Below the pieces are notes generated by a model. It was given only the letters and a program-made list of their open reading frames with translations, ran no database searches and was not told where the DNA came from. The position numbers and the translations under genes were made by a program. Positions 31,960-40,712 of a stretch of 64,000 bases of DNA are shown piece after piece. Origin of the DNA: JADKAV01 sp037046735 (GTDB lineage: Bacteria > Actinomycetota > Actinomycetes > S36-B12 > UBA10799); NCBI GenBank assembly GCA_037046735.1, contig JBAOHC010000019.1, forward strand, positions 1-64,000, in the 5' to 3' direction. The number at the start of each line of letters is the position of its first letter. Positions within the stretch are counted from its first letter, which is position 1.

Positions 31960-32109
31960 CCCCCGGCAACCTGCTATGCCCTTCCGTATGATTACGGGGA
32001 AACATCTACTTATCCTGGGCTCCCTGGGCTGCGCTGCCTGTGGCTCGAGCTCGGAAGATCCGGCTGAAACGCCCACCGGTGGCTGCGACGAGAAGCGCGC
32101 GGCGCTGGG
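31960..32109 (+). repeat. 150-bp lipoprotein-leader repeat, copy A
   Basis: This segment and 33,381-33,530 differ at only 4 of 150 positions by my reading; the first 100 bases are identical. The repeat spans the 16 bases before the ATG, the lipoprotein signal (LLILGSLGCAACGSSS) and a short Pro/Thr/Cys linker. Its codons are unusually AT-rich for the region. The two copies are 1,421 bp apart and bracket the MazEF-like pair. Confidence 0.93.
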
Positions 32110-32671
32110 GATGGACGAAGTCTCACCGTTCGGGTTCGCCGCGTCGGCGCTGCTGCCGCTGGCCGCCGGATACCACGACGCCGACCTGGGCTTCGAGGTG
32201 AAGGGGTCCGAGCCAGGCAGCCCTCCCACCACGCTCACCTTCGTGGTGGACACGAGCGCGGTGACCGCCGAATACGTGACGCGCACTCTGCGCCCCGGAT
32301 CGAGCGCCACCTGCGAGAACACCCTCGAGCTCGCGGTCTCGGCGAAGTTCTCGACCGCGGACGGCAAGTTCGACGAGACCTGGCCGAGCCTGGCGCTGGT
32401 CAACAAGGCTCGCCAGACGCCGCCCGCGCCCGACGTACTCGAAGCGAACCTCACGCTCGAGCCCAGCGCCATCCACGGCACCTACGCGCCGACGTACGAG
32501 CCGGGGTGGTGCCTGCTCGACGTCAGCGTCATCGCGTCGTTTCGCAAGGGGCCATTCTCGGGGGAGAATCACCCCCACTTCATCAGCCCGCCGTGCGACC
32601 CCGCGGATCCGAAGGGCTCGGTCGTCAACGGGCCGGGCGGGCACTGGCCGCCGGTGAAGCCGGAGGGCTGA
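31976..32671 (+). CDS. Lipoprotein of unknown function with repeated leader
   Basis: The 231-residue protein has a lipobox LGSLGCAAC near residue 20 and a short linker. The mature part is predicted beta-rich (DADLGFEVKGSEPG, TLTFVVDTSAVTAEYV) with a few cysteines and a proline-rich end. I do not recognise a family. The lipid anchor and the neighbours suggest a myxobacterial cell-envelope protein. Its first 45 codons are shared almost base for base with the gene fragment at 33,381, while the rest is unrelated to what follows there, so leader and body have separate histories. Confidence 0.75.
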   Translation: MPFRMITGKHLLILGSLGCAACGSSSEDPAETPTGGCDEKRAALGMDEVSPFGFAASALLPLAAGYHDADLGFEVKGSEPGSPPTTLTFVVDTSAVTAEYVTRTLRPGSSATCENTLELAVSAKFSTADGKFDETWPSLALVNKARQTPPAPDVLEANLTLEPSAIHGTYAPTYEPGWCLLDVSVIASFRKGPFSGENHPHFISPPCDPADPKGSVVNGPGGHWPPVKPEG

Positions 32672-32752
32672 CGCGGCGCTGGCGCGGGCTCGAGGCCCCG
32701 GGCGCGGACGACCGAACTGGCACGACGTGTCCGCATTTGGTATCACTCGGGT

Positions 32753-33004
32753 ATGACCACGGTGCTCAAGCTGGCGATCAGCCTGCCGATCGCGACCGCC
32801 AAGTCGCTGGAGAAGGCGAGGGCGAAGAAGCGGCTCACCCGTAGCGCGGCCATCGCGGAAGCGGTGGATCACTGGATCGCTGCGCAGCAGGTGGATGACG
32901 CGGATCGGAAGTACATCGAGGGTTACCTGCACGCGCCGGAGCCAGGCGACGAAGTCACGGCGACGGCCAAGGGCGCGACCTCGCGCTGGGAGCCTTGGAA
33001 GTGA
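32753..33004 (+). CDS. Probable ribbon-helix-helix (MazE/CopG-like) antitoxin
   Basis: The 83-residue protein begins with a beta strand and helix pattern (LKLAISLPIATAKSLEKARAKK, split here as LKLAISLP and LEKARAKK) followed by SAAIAEAVDHWIA, typical of RHH DNA-binding domains. A loose acidic C-terminal tail follows, as antitoxins use to block the toxin. It overlaps the mazF-like gene by 4 bases (GTGA). Such antitoxins repress their own promoter. It lies between the two 150-bp leader repeats. Confidence 0.8.
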   Translation: MTTVLKLAISLPIATAKSLEKARAKKRLTRSAAIAEAVDHWIAAQQVDDADRKYIEGYLHAPEPGDEVTATAKGATSRWEPWK

Positions 33005-33315
33005 GGCGCGGCGAGGTCTGGTGGGCCAAGCTCCCCCTCCCGGCTGGCCGGCGCCCGGTGGTCCTCGTTTCCCGCGATGCAGCCTACGCGGTACGAACAT
33101 CCGTCACTGTCGCCGAGGTTTCGACGACCATCAGGGCCATCGCGAGCGAGGTGCCGCTCGGCAAGCGCGACGGGCTCCCCCGCAAATGCGTCGTCAACAC
33201 CGACTCACTCGTGACCATCCCGAAGTCGTGGCTGGACACGCCGATCGGCCCTCTGCCTCATGACAAGCACGAGGCACTCGACGCCGCCTTGAAGTTCTCG
33301 CTCGGGCTCGGATGA
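33001..33315 (+). CDS. mazF: MazF/PemK-family endoribonuclease toxin
   Basis: The 104-residue protein starts with RRGEVWWAKLP and continues with GRRPVVLVSRDA, the SH3-like PemK fold, then NTDSLVTIPKSWL with the conserved Thr/Asp region. MazF toxins cut single-stranded mRNA at short sites. I prefer the GTG at 33,001, which overlaps the antitoxin stop, over the TTG at 32,995. The antitoxin-toxin order and coupling are typical. Confidence 0.87.
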   Translation: MRRGEVWWAKLPLPAGRRPVVLVSRDAAYAVRTSVTVAEVSTTIRAIASEVPLGKRDGLPRKCVVNTDSLVTIPKSWLDTPIGPLPHDKHEALDAALKFSLGLG

Positions 33316-33380
33316 GGCAGCTCACGCGCGGGTCGGCGCCGGGACGACCTGCACGCCGGCGCGCGTGGCCGGGTGCCATG

Positions 33381-33530
33381 CCCCCGGCAACCTGCTATGC
33401 CCTTCCGTATGATTACGGGGAAACATCTACTTATCCTGGGCTCCCTGGGCTGCGCTGCCTGTGGCTCGAGCTCGGAAGATCCAGCTGAAACGCCCACCGG
33501 CGGCTGCGACGAGCAGCGCGCGCCGCTGGG
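33381..33530 (+). repeat. 150-bp lipoprotein-leader repeat, copy B
   Basis: The second copy of 31,960-32,109. It again carries the ATG and lipoprotein signal, but the body of the first lipoprotein does not follow. After CTGGG at 33,530 the frame runs straight into the second lipoprotein signal of the next gene. Confidence 0.93.
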
Positions 33531-33555
33531 CAGGCTAGCCTCTATCCGAGGCTGG

Positions 33556-34793
33556 GTGGATCGAGTGGACAGGGTCTTGGCTCGCGTGCTTCTTGCGCTC
33601 GTGGTCGCGCTCTGGGGCTGCGGGGCGTCGCCCTCGTCGTCGGACGAGTCGAAGAAATCGCCGTGGCCGGGCTTCGAGCTCATCAAAGCGCTGGGTGGAG
33701 AGTGCACAGCGTCTGTCGCGATCGCACCCGAGGCAGAGTATCAGCCGCTCACGTTCATCCCATGTCAGTCCGGGCAGCCCGGCTGTAGCGAGCTCCAGTT
33801 CGACGGCGTGCTCTCGGGCGGGTTGTATGAGTTCGAGTTCGGATTGGCCTTTGATCCATCCGGCGCACCGACTCGGCTGCTCGTGGTCCACAGGCGCTCG
33901 TCCCAGAACCCGGCGGAGCGAGTGCCCCTGGAAGCGGTTGTGTACGACCTCGCTTCGGGCGTTCCGATCTTCGCGGTTCGAAGCGGGCAAGACTCTTTTC
34001 AATCGCCGAGTGGCTCGGGGTCATTTGGGTCGAGCAGCTCGCACTGCTCGGTCCTGCCCGCCATCGGGAGTGACCGCCTATCCCTTCTTGCGCTTCCGTC
34101 GGGCAAATCGGTGCTTTCCGTGGGTCAGGCGGGCTATGCGGACGCAGCGTCCCTCGAGCTGCGCGAGACGGAGGCGGACGGGAGCGCCCTCGCGCGAGCC
34201 ATGGCAAGCGACGACACACTCGCCGCGGCCCAGCCAGATGGCCGCATCCACCGCTTCCGCTTCGACGGATCCCCGATGTCGCGGCCTATGGCCCCGACGT
34301 GAAGGTCTACCTGAGCGCCGTCCACGGAAGCGATGTGTTCGCGAATGCGGAGTTCCACACGTATCGGCTGAACGACGACGGCACGTTCTCAGGCGGGCCC
34401 GGCGAGATGGCTGCCCTGACGATCGCGGGGGGGAAGGCCGCCTGGTACACGCATGCCAACGTTGGTTACACGGTGTGGCTCGCCGACTTCACTCCCGATC
34501 TCGGCGTGCTGGACGCCACCCGCAGCAAGCTCGTGGACGTCGCGTCGATTCGAGGTCTTGCCATCGGGAGCGGCTGGGTAGCGGTCGCGGGCTCCGAGAG
34601 CGCGCTTGGGAGCAACCTCAACATCACCGCCTACGACCTGGCCGGCGGCGGTGGCACTCGGAAGGCCACAATCGTCGAGAGCGGGTCAACCCCCAACGTC
34701 CTGACGGTTGTGGGCGATCACGTGTGGGTGAATTCCATCTCCATCACCAATGGTTGGGTCGGCCTGCGGCGGTACACGCTCTCGCCACCCTGA
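33556..34793 (+). pseudogene. Second lipoprotein, predicted beta-propeller-like, one frameshift
   Basis: A GTG at 33,556 begins a lipoprotein signal (VLARVLLALVVALWGCGAS). The mature part is rich in short beta-strand repeats (LLVVHRRSS, GDHVWVNSI) compatible with a propeller; I do not recognise a family. The frame ends at 34,302 and resumes from 34,299 (GTGA overlap). An alternative reading through PDVAAYGPDVKVYL shows the two parts belong together, so one base is probably missing or extra in the CCCC near 34,272. The open frame also extends upstream in register through leader copy B, giving two lipoprotein signals in tandem. Confidence 0.7.
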
Positions 34794-34850
34794 CTCATCT
34801 TCGAACGCTGCCGTGGCTCGCACAGGCAGCCAACTGTCCCCCGCGCAGCT

Positions 34851-36773
34851 TCACTCTGCGAGCGGCTCGCGCACCTTCGGGTCGCCCATGGCGAGCTCGA
34901 TCACGCGTCCGGCGGTGACCTTCTCCCAGCGTTCGACGGTGCGACCCTGGTTGGGCCAGCGCACCTCGATCGACGCCGCGGTGGTGCACGCGCCCAGCCC
35001 GAAGAACAGCACGCTGTCTTGTTGCGACGCGCCGTGGCCATAGGCGCCCTGCACGATCTTGGTGAGCTTCGTGCCGCCCGCGTCCACCACCACCTTGGCG
35101 CCGATGGCCGAGCGGTTGGCGGTGACGCCGTCGCCGACCAGACGAACCGCCAGCCAACCGCCGAACTTGCTGGCGTCGTTCTCGTAGAAGCGGATCTCGT
35201 TCCGCTCCCAGGCGTCGGCGCACCACTGGCGCATCCGGCTCGAGGCCATCACCACGTCCAGATCGCCGTCGCGATCGAAGTCCGCCAGGATGGGTGAGGC
35301 CGCGCAGGGGTGATCGATGCCCAGGCCCTTGGCCCCCTCGTGGAAGGTGCCATCGGCGAGCTGCTGGAAGACCAGCGCGTATTGATCGTTGTAATCGCTG
35401 CGGCCGACCACCACCTCTTCGCGGCCGTCGTTGTTCAGATCCGCCGCCGCCGCGTCGATGCCGCCTTCGTCCCACGAGACGCCAACGTGCTCCCAGTGCA
35501 TGCCCGTTTTGTCGCGGCTCGGCCGATCGAAGGCGAGGTTGCCCTGGTTGACGAGCAGCGCGGACGGATCCGAGGCCTGCCCGGCCCACCAGTGCTGGAT
35601 CTCGGCGTTGTACAGGTCCAGCCTGCCGTCGCCGGTGATGTCCGAGCACACGGTGGTGAACGTGTTCCCGCCCAGGCGCTCGGGCTGGTCGCTGTAGCCC
35701 GGTGACCACTTCGGCACGCCCGAGCACTGAACCATGGGCGAGGCAGCGCCCGCGCAGTCGGCCTCGGTCGGGTTCGACGCGCACCAGCAGAGGAACGCCT
35801 GGTCGTCGTGGTAGTCCACGCCCTGGTCGTAGGCGAAGCCGGCACTCACGGCGGTGTCGAAGTAGCCGCCCTTGCCGTCGCTCTTCAGCAGCATGTTGGG
35901 CATGCGGCCATAGGCGCTGACCAGGATCTCGGGCTGGCCGTCGTCGTCCACGTCACACGCCGTCACCCCGCAGGCGCCGCGCATGGCAGAGGCGTCCATC
36001 AGCCCGGCCGCTCCGCTCACGTCCGAGAACGCGCCCTGGCCGTTGCCTCGGAAGAGCTGCTGCTCGCTCAAGAACCCGCTGGGCGTCAGCCAGTTGGCGA
36101 AGAAGGCGTCCAGCGACCCGTCGAGATCGAAGTCGGTGAGGGTCGCGCTCCACACCGAACCGCCGGCTTCGGTGGTGACGCCCGCGCCCTGAGCCAGGCT
36201 CAGCTTGCCCTTGCCGTCGTTCAGCAAGAGCTCGGTGCGGTCGAGGTCGGCGGGCGTCGGCGGGCTCGCGGGGGTGCCGCTGCTGGTCAGGCTCAGCACG
36301 TCCAGATCGCCGTCGTTGTCGACGTCGCCGAACACTGCGCCCGTGGCCACACGCAGCTCGCCGGCGGCGCCGTCGCGCGTGGCGCCATAGTTGCTCTCGA
36401 TGGTGCGGTCGACGAAGTGACGGCCGCCTCCGGGCTTGGGTTCGTTGATGAGGACGGTGAAGTAGCGCTCACCGTCGGCCTTCCCGCGCACGTTGCCGGC
36501 GGGAACGTGCCCCACCAGATCGAGGTAGCCGTCGCCGTTCAGATCTGCCGAGGTCAGCACCCAGGCCTGCGCCGTCTTCGCCGAGAGACCCCAGTCGGCG
36601 GAACGCTCGGTGAAGCGCGCGGTGCCGGTGAGGGCATGGGCGTCGCACACCTCGGGCACGTCGGGGGGCGGCGGAATCTTCGAGACGGGGTCGTCCGCGC
36701 CGCCGGAGCAACCAAGGGCGGACAGGGTCGAAGCCAGGGCCACGAGCAAAGGCAGTCGGTGCGTCACGATCAT
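34851..36773 (-). CDS. FG-GAP/VCBS repeat lipoprotein with C-terminal ASPIC/UnbV domain
   Basis: The 640-residue protein has a lipoprotein signal (lipobox LSALGCSGG). At least six Ca-binding repeat motifs of the type D-x-N/D-x-D-G follow (DLNGDGYLDLVG, DVDNDGDLDVL, DFDLDGSLDAF, DVDDDGQPEIL, DITGDGRLDL, DFDRDGDLDVV), forming a predicted beta-propeller. The C-terminus (IEVRWPNQGRTVERWEKV) is an ASPIC/UnbV domain. Such proteins are abundant in myxobacteria and planctomycetes and are usually cell-surface binding proteins of unknown ligand. It is intact, 53 bases upstream of the kinase gene on the same strand. Confidence 0.88.
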   Translation of the reverse strand: MIVTHRLPLLVALASTLSALGCSGGADDPVSKIPPPPDVPEVCDAHALTGTARFTERSADWGLSAKTAQAWVLTSADLNGDGYLDLVGHVPAGNVRGKADGERYFTVLINEPKPGGGRHFVDRTIESNYGATRDGAAGELRVATGAVFGDVDNDGDLDVLSLTSSGTPASPPTPADLDRTELLLNDGKGKLSLAQGAGVTTEAGGSVWSATLTDFDLDGSLDAFFANWLTPSGFLSEQQLFRGNGQGAFSDVSGAAGLMDASAMRGACGVTACDVDDDGQPEILVSAYGRMPNMLLKSDGKGGYFDTAVSAGFAYDQGVDYHDDQAFLCWCASNPTEADCAGAASPMVQCSGVPKWSPGYSDQPERLGGNTFTTVCSDITGDGRLDLYNAEIQHWWAGQASDPSALLVNQGNLAFDRPSRDKTGMHWEHVGVSWDEGGIDAAAADLNNDGREEVVVGRSDYNDQYALVFQQLADGTFHEGAKGLGIDHPCAASPILADFDRDGDLDVVMASSRMRQWCADAWERNEIRFYENDASKFGGWLAVRLVGDGVTANRSAIGAKVVVDAGGTKLTKIVQGAYGHGASQQDSVLFFGLGACTTAASIEVRWPNQGRTVERWEKVTAGRVIELAMGDPKVREPLAE

Positions 36774-36826
36774 TGGGTACGCCCCGCGCTACGCCCTGGC
36801 CCGTGAAAGAAAATGAAAGTCGGGGC

Positions 36827-39800
36827 TCAGGTCGCCTCGTGCTCCCGAACCGCCAGAAATTCCGCTTTCGGGTCCAGCAGATATCCGTCGTCGCGGCTGA
36901 GCAGCACCGAGCGCAGACCGAGCTTTCTCAGCGTCGAGAGCGCGTTGTAGACGCGCAGCGTGCCCGCCTCGTGCTTCACCCGCTCGCCGGGCCAGCCGGC
37001 CTCGAGCAGCGCCTGCTGGTCCAGCGCCGCGTCGGGCGCCGCGAGGCGCTTCTCGAGCAGCGCCTTCAGGATCAACCGCAGCGCGCGCCGCCGTTGCAGG
37101 CTCACGCGGGCCGCGCCCGGCAGCTCGAACCAGCGCCCACTTTCGCCCACGCTGATGGCACTCAGGTGGCGTGTGGCCGAGTCGGCGCTGGAAGGCGAGC
37201 TGGGCGGCGGGGGCAGGCTGCGACCGGAAGTGCGCGCGCTGGCCAGGGCCTCGCTCACCGCGCGTCGGCGGCGCGCCAGCTCTCCGCCGCACAGCTCTTC
37301 CACCACGCGCGCGACGTCGGGCTCGCGCGCAGCGACGCCGCTTTCCTGGGCCCAGCCCTCGAGCGCCTCGGCGAACGCCAGGGCGGTGGGGAAGCGCTGC
37401 TCGCGGCCCTTGGCAAGGGCCCGCTCGACGATGGCCGCCAGCTCGGGGTCGAGCTTCGGATCGATGCTGGTCGGGCGGGGGTATTCGCCCTGGCTGAGGC
37501 GCGCCACGACCACCACGTCGCTCTCGCCCTCGAACAGGCGCCGGCCCGTGATCAGCTCCCACGCTACGACCCCCAGCGCGAACACGTCCACCCTGCGGTC
37601 GAGCGGCTCGCCGCGGACCTGCTCGGGGGCCATGTAGCGGAACTTCCCCTTGGCTGTGCCGTCTTGGGTGGCGGTGCGTTGCTGGTGCAACTTGGCCACG
37701 CCGAAGTCGGTGATGTGCACCGAGCCGTCGGCACCCAGCAAGATGTTGTGGGGGGTGGCGTCGCGGTGCACGATGCCCAGCGCCGCGCCGTCGACGTCGA
37801 CCTGCTCGTGCGCCGCGTGCAGCCCGCGCAGCGCCTGGGCCACCACATAGGCCGCAACCGGATGTGGAATCGCTCGCTTGGCCTCGGCCGCACGGGTCAT
37901 CAGCGCCGCCAAGCTGGTGCCGTCCACATAGTCCATCACCAGCAGGTGCTCGCCCTTGTGCTCGTGCACGTCTTGCACGCCCACCACGTTGGGGTGGTGC
38001 ACCAGGGACGCGATCCGCGCTTCGTCCATGAAGGCGGCCGCCAGGTTGGGCACCGATGCCAGGTGCCGGTGCATGCGCTTGACGGCCACCAGGCGATCGA
38101 AACCGCCGGCGCCGCGCTGGCGCCCCACATAGACCGTTGCCATGCCGCCGGACGCGATCTCGGTGAGCAGCTCGTAGCGCCCCAGCTCGCTGCGGGGCGC
38201 GCTGCCCGACGGCGTCAGCTCACGGCTGGGCGGTGGCGGGCCGTCGGTCAGCACGTGCTCCAGCAAGCGAAACGCCAGTCGCTCTGGCGCTGGCCGGGTT
38301 GGCAACGGGCCCACGCTGCGAGCGCGCTCGAGGCGCTCGCGAGCCGACTGCTCGAAAGTGGCGGCCACTTCGCGCTCGCCCCGCGCCGCCGCCTGCGAAG
38401 CCTCGCGCAGATCGAGGTGGGCGCGCTCCAAATCGACCACGCGAATCGCACTGGGGTCGCCCAGCGCACGGGCCAGGCGCTCGGCGTCTTGCAGCGACTC
38501 GCGTGCCGCGTCGGCCCTGTCGAGCGAAGCATGCGTGCCGCCCAGGCTGGCCAGGCAGCGGGCCTGCAGCACGCGGTCGCCCAGCTCGCGGGCGATGCGA
38601 AGCGCGCGGTCGTAGCGCGCGCGGGCCTCGGGCAGCCGACCTTCTTCGCGCTCGAGATCGCCCAGGGTGAGCAGGGCCACGGCCTGGAACATGCGGCTGC
38701 CCATCTCGCGATGTTGCTCTTGCGCCCGCTCCAGGCAGGCGCGTGCATCGGCGAAGCGCTTCTGTTCTTGGTACAGCACCCCCAGCTCGGTGTGCGCGAT
38801 GCCCTCGTGTCGACGCTCGCCGAACTCGCGATACCCCTCGAGCGCCGCTTCCAGGTCGGAGCGCGCGGCCTCCGAGCGGCCACAGGCCCGATGCAGCTCG
38901 CCCCGCGCGGCCAGCGCCGCAGCGCGCCCGTAGCGGTTTCCGACCTCTTCGTCGATGGCCAGCGCGGCGTCGAAGGCGCGGGCCGCGTCGTCCAGGCGGC
39001 CCAGGCGCACCCGCACGATGCCCACGCTGGCCAGCAGCATGCCTTCGCTGCGCCGGTCGCCTGCATCGTGCGCGGTGCGGGTCGCCTCGTCCAGCAGCTC
39101 GAGCGCGGCTTCGTCTTCGCCCATCCGCATGCGGGTGAAGGCGACGTGACCCAGCACGCGCGCCTCGGTGGAGCGGTCGGAAGCGCGGCGCGCGATCTCC
39201 AGGGCGCGCTCGAAGGCTTCCAGGCTCTCGTCCGCGTGGCCCAGGTCCCTGAGCGCCCGCCCGCGGGCCTTGAGGCCCAGCGCCAGCAGCCGCGGCTCGA
39301 CGCCGTCGAGCACCTCTTCGAAGACCTGGTCGAGCATGACCAGGCACGGTGCCGTCGGGCCCCGCATGTAGAACACGTGCTCGAGGGCCAGCGTCACCGC
39401 CAGGGCGTTCGACAGGGCCGTGGGGCTCGGCGCCTCGGTCGCGAGCGCACGGCGGTGCACCGCCATCAGGTTCGGCAGCTCGACCGCCAGGCGACGGAGG
39501 TGCTCTGGGCCGTCCGAGCGCTCGACGCGGTTTGCCCAGCGAGTGCCCGCCTCCACGAAGTAGCCAGCGTGCCGGGCCCGCGCTGCCCCGGCCTCGCCCG
39601 ATGCCTCCAGCTTTTCTTCGGCGTACGCGCGCACGATGTCGAGCAGGCCGAACCGCACCTCGCCGGGCAGCTCGAGCGTGGCCTGCGTGCGAAGGAGCGA
39701 GCTGTCGCGCAACGACCCGAGCACGTCGAGCACGTCGGACCCGCCCCCCAGGTCGATGACCGCCTCTGCGGCCTCGAGCGAGAAGCCGCCATGAAAGGTC

Positions 39801-40642
39801 GAAGCCTGGGCCAGCGCCCGCTGTTCGTGGGCTTCGAGCAGGTTCCACGACCAGTCGATGGTGGCGCGCAGCGTCTGCGATCGCCCTTTGCCGCCGCGGA
39901 GCAGGTCCAGGCTCTTGCCCAGGCGATCGAGCAGCTGCTTGGGCCCCAGCACGCCCATGCGCGCTCCGGCCAGCTCGATGGCCAGCGGCAGGCCGTCCAG
40001 GCGCGTGACCAGCTCGGCGACGATGGCGCGCTCTTCCGCCGAGGGCTGGAAGTCGCTGCGCGCGGCCCGGGCCCGGTCCAAGAACAACCGAACCGCGTCG
40101 CACTCGAACCCGCGCTCGCTGCTCGGCAGCTCGAGCCCCCCCACTTCGTGAACCAGCTCACCGTTCACGTCCAACCGCACGCGCGAGGTGACGATGGCGC
40201 TGACCTCGGCCGCGCGCCGCAGCAGGTTCTCGAGGGCAGGCACCGCCAGCGGCACCAGCTGCTCGAAGTTGTCCAGCACCAGCAACGTGGGCCCCCGCGC
40301 CGCGAGCGCTGCGGCGATGCGCTCGACCGCCTTCTTCTCGGTGTGCTCGTCGGTCAGGGCCAGATCCAGCGCGTGCGCCAGCGCGCGAACCACGTCGTCG
40401 AGATCTCGGGCCTCGCTGAGATTGCAGAACCAGACCCCGCCGGCCCCCTCCGACGAGAACGCGCTGCCGTAACGCAGGGCGTACTCGGTGGCGAGGCGTG
40501 TCTTGCCCGCACCGGGCGGCCCCAGCACGCTCACCAGCCGCGAGCGCTTCAGCTGATCGTGCAGATCGGCCAGCTCGTCGTCGCGCCCGACGAACGGCGT
40601 CGTCGGCGCACCGAGATTGGTCTTCTGGCGAGCCGCAGTCAC
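36827..40642 (-). CDS. Giant regulator: AAA/NB-ARC-like ATPase, TPR array, Ser/Thr kinase and winged-helix domain
   Basis: About 1,271 residues from the GTG at 40,642; an ATG at 40,714 would overlap the divergent gene. Order: ATPase (FVGRDDELADL, P-loop GPPGAGKT), regulatory region as in AfsR/LuxR-type STAND proteins, long TPR-like helical array, then a Hanks kinase (ASGGMATVYV, VAVKRM lysine, IVHRDATPHNILL catalytic Asp, DFGVAK, YMAPEQVRG). A C-terminal segment (LLEAGWPGERVKHEAGTLRV, LLSRDDGYLLDP) resembles the OmpR/SARP winged-helix DNA-binding domain. All kinase catalytic residues are present. The combination suggests direct coupling of ligand sensing, phosphorylation and transcription control. 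The frame is uninterrupted. Confidence 0.85.
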   Translation of the reverse strand: MTAARQKTNLGAPTTPFVGRDDELADLHDQLKRSRLVSVLGPPGAGKTRLATEYALRYGSAFSSEGAGGVWFCNLSEARDLDDVVRALAHALDLALTDEHTEKKAVERIAAALAARGPTLLVLDNFEQLVPLAVPALENLLRRAAEVSAIVTSRVRLDVNGELVHEVGGLELPSSERGFECDAVRLFLDRARAARSDFQPSAEERAIVAELVTRLDGLPLAIELAGARMGVLGPKQLLDRLGKSLDLLRGGKGRSQTLRATIDWSWNLLEAHEQRALAQASTFHGGFSLEAAEAVIDLGGGSDVLDVLGSLRDSSLLRTQATLELPGEVRFGLLDIVRAYAEEKLEASGEAGAARARHAGYFVEAGTRWANRVERSDGPEHLRRLAVELPNLMAVHRRALATEAPSPTALSNALAVTLALEHVFYMRGPTAPCLVMLDQVFEEVLDGVEPRLLALGLKARGRALRDLGHADESLEAFERALEIARRASDRSTEARVLGHVAFTRMRMGEDEAALELLDEATRTAHDAGDRRSEGMLLASVGIVRVRLGRLDDAARAFDAALAIDEEVGNRYGRAAALAARGELHRACGRSEAARSDLEAALEGYREFGERRHEGIAHTELGVLYQEQKRFADARACLERAQEQHREMGSRMFQAVALLTLGDLEREEGRLPEARARYDRALRIARELGDRVLQARCLASLGGTHASLDRADAARESLQDAERLARALGDPSAIRVVDLERAHLDLREASQAAARGEREVAATFEQSARERLERARSVGPLPTRPAPERLAFRLLEHVLTDGPPPPSRELTPSGSAPRSELGRYELLTEIASGGMATVYVGRQRGAGGFDRLVAVKRMHRHLASVPNLAAAFMDEARIASLVHHPNVVGVQDVHEHKGEHLLVMDYVDGTSLAALMTRAAEAKRAIPHPVAAYVVAQALRGLHAAHEQVDVDGAALGIVHRDATPHNILLGADGSVHITDFGVAKLHQQRTATQDGTAKGKFRYMAPEQVRGEPLDRRVDVFALGVVAWELITGRRLFEGESDVVVVARLSQGEYPRPTSIDPKLDPELAAIVERALAKGREQRFPTALAFAEALEGWAQESGVAAREPDVARVVEELCGGELARRRRAVSEALASARTSGRSLPPPPSSPSSADSATRHLSAISVGESGRWFELPGAARVSLQRRRALRLILKALLEKRLAAPDAALDQQALLEAGWPGERVKHEAGTLRVYNALSTLRKLGLRSVLLSRDDGYLLDPKAEFLAVREHEAT

Positions 40643-40712
40643 TCGACATCCCAGTGTAGGAGGGTTTCGACCGAGTAGACAGGCCCCACTATGGCGTGGA
40701 ACGCTCTCGGTC

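Noticed and set aside
32700..32752. Sigma-54 promoter before the antitoxin (TGGCACG...GC)
   Set aside because: The GG and GC elements are two bases too far apart for a sigma-54 site.
36773..40678. A 1,301-codon open frame antisense to the giant kinase gene
   Set aside because: It mirrors the codon pattern of the kinase gene in high-GC DNA, has no ribosome site and is only low-complexity His/Arg/Gln-rich protein.
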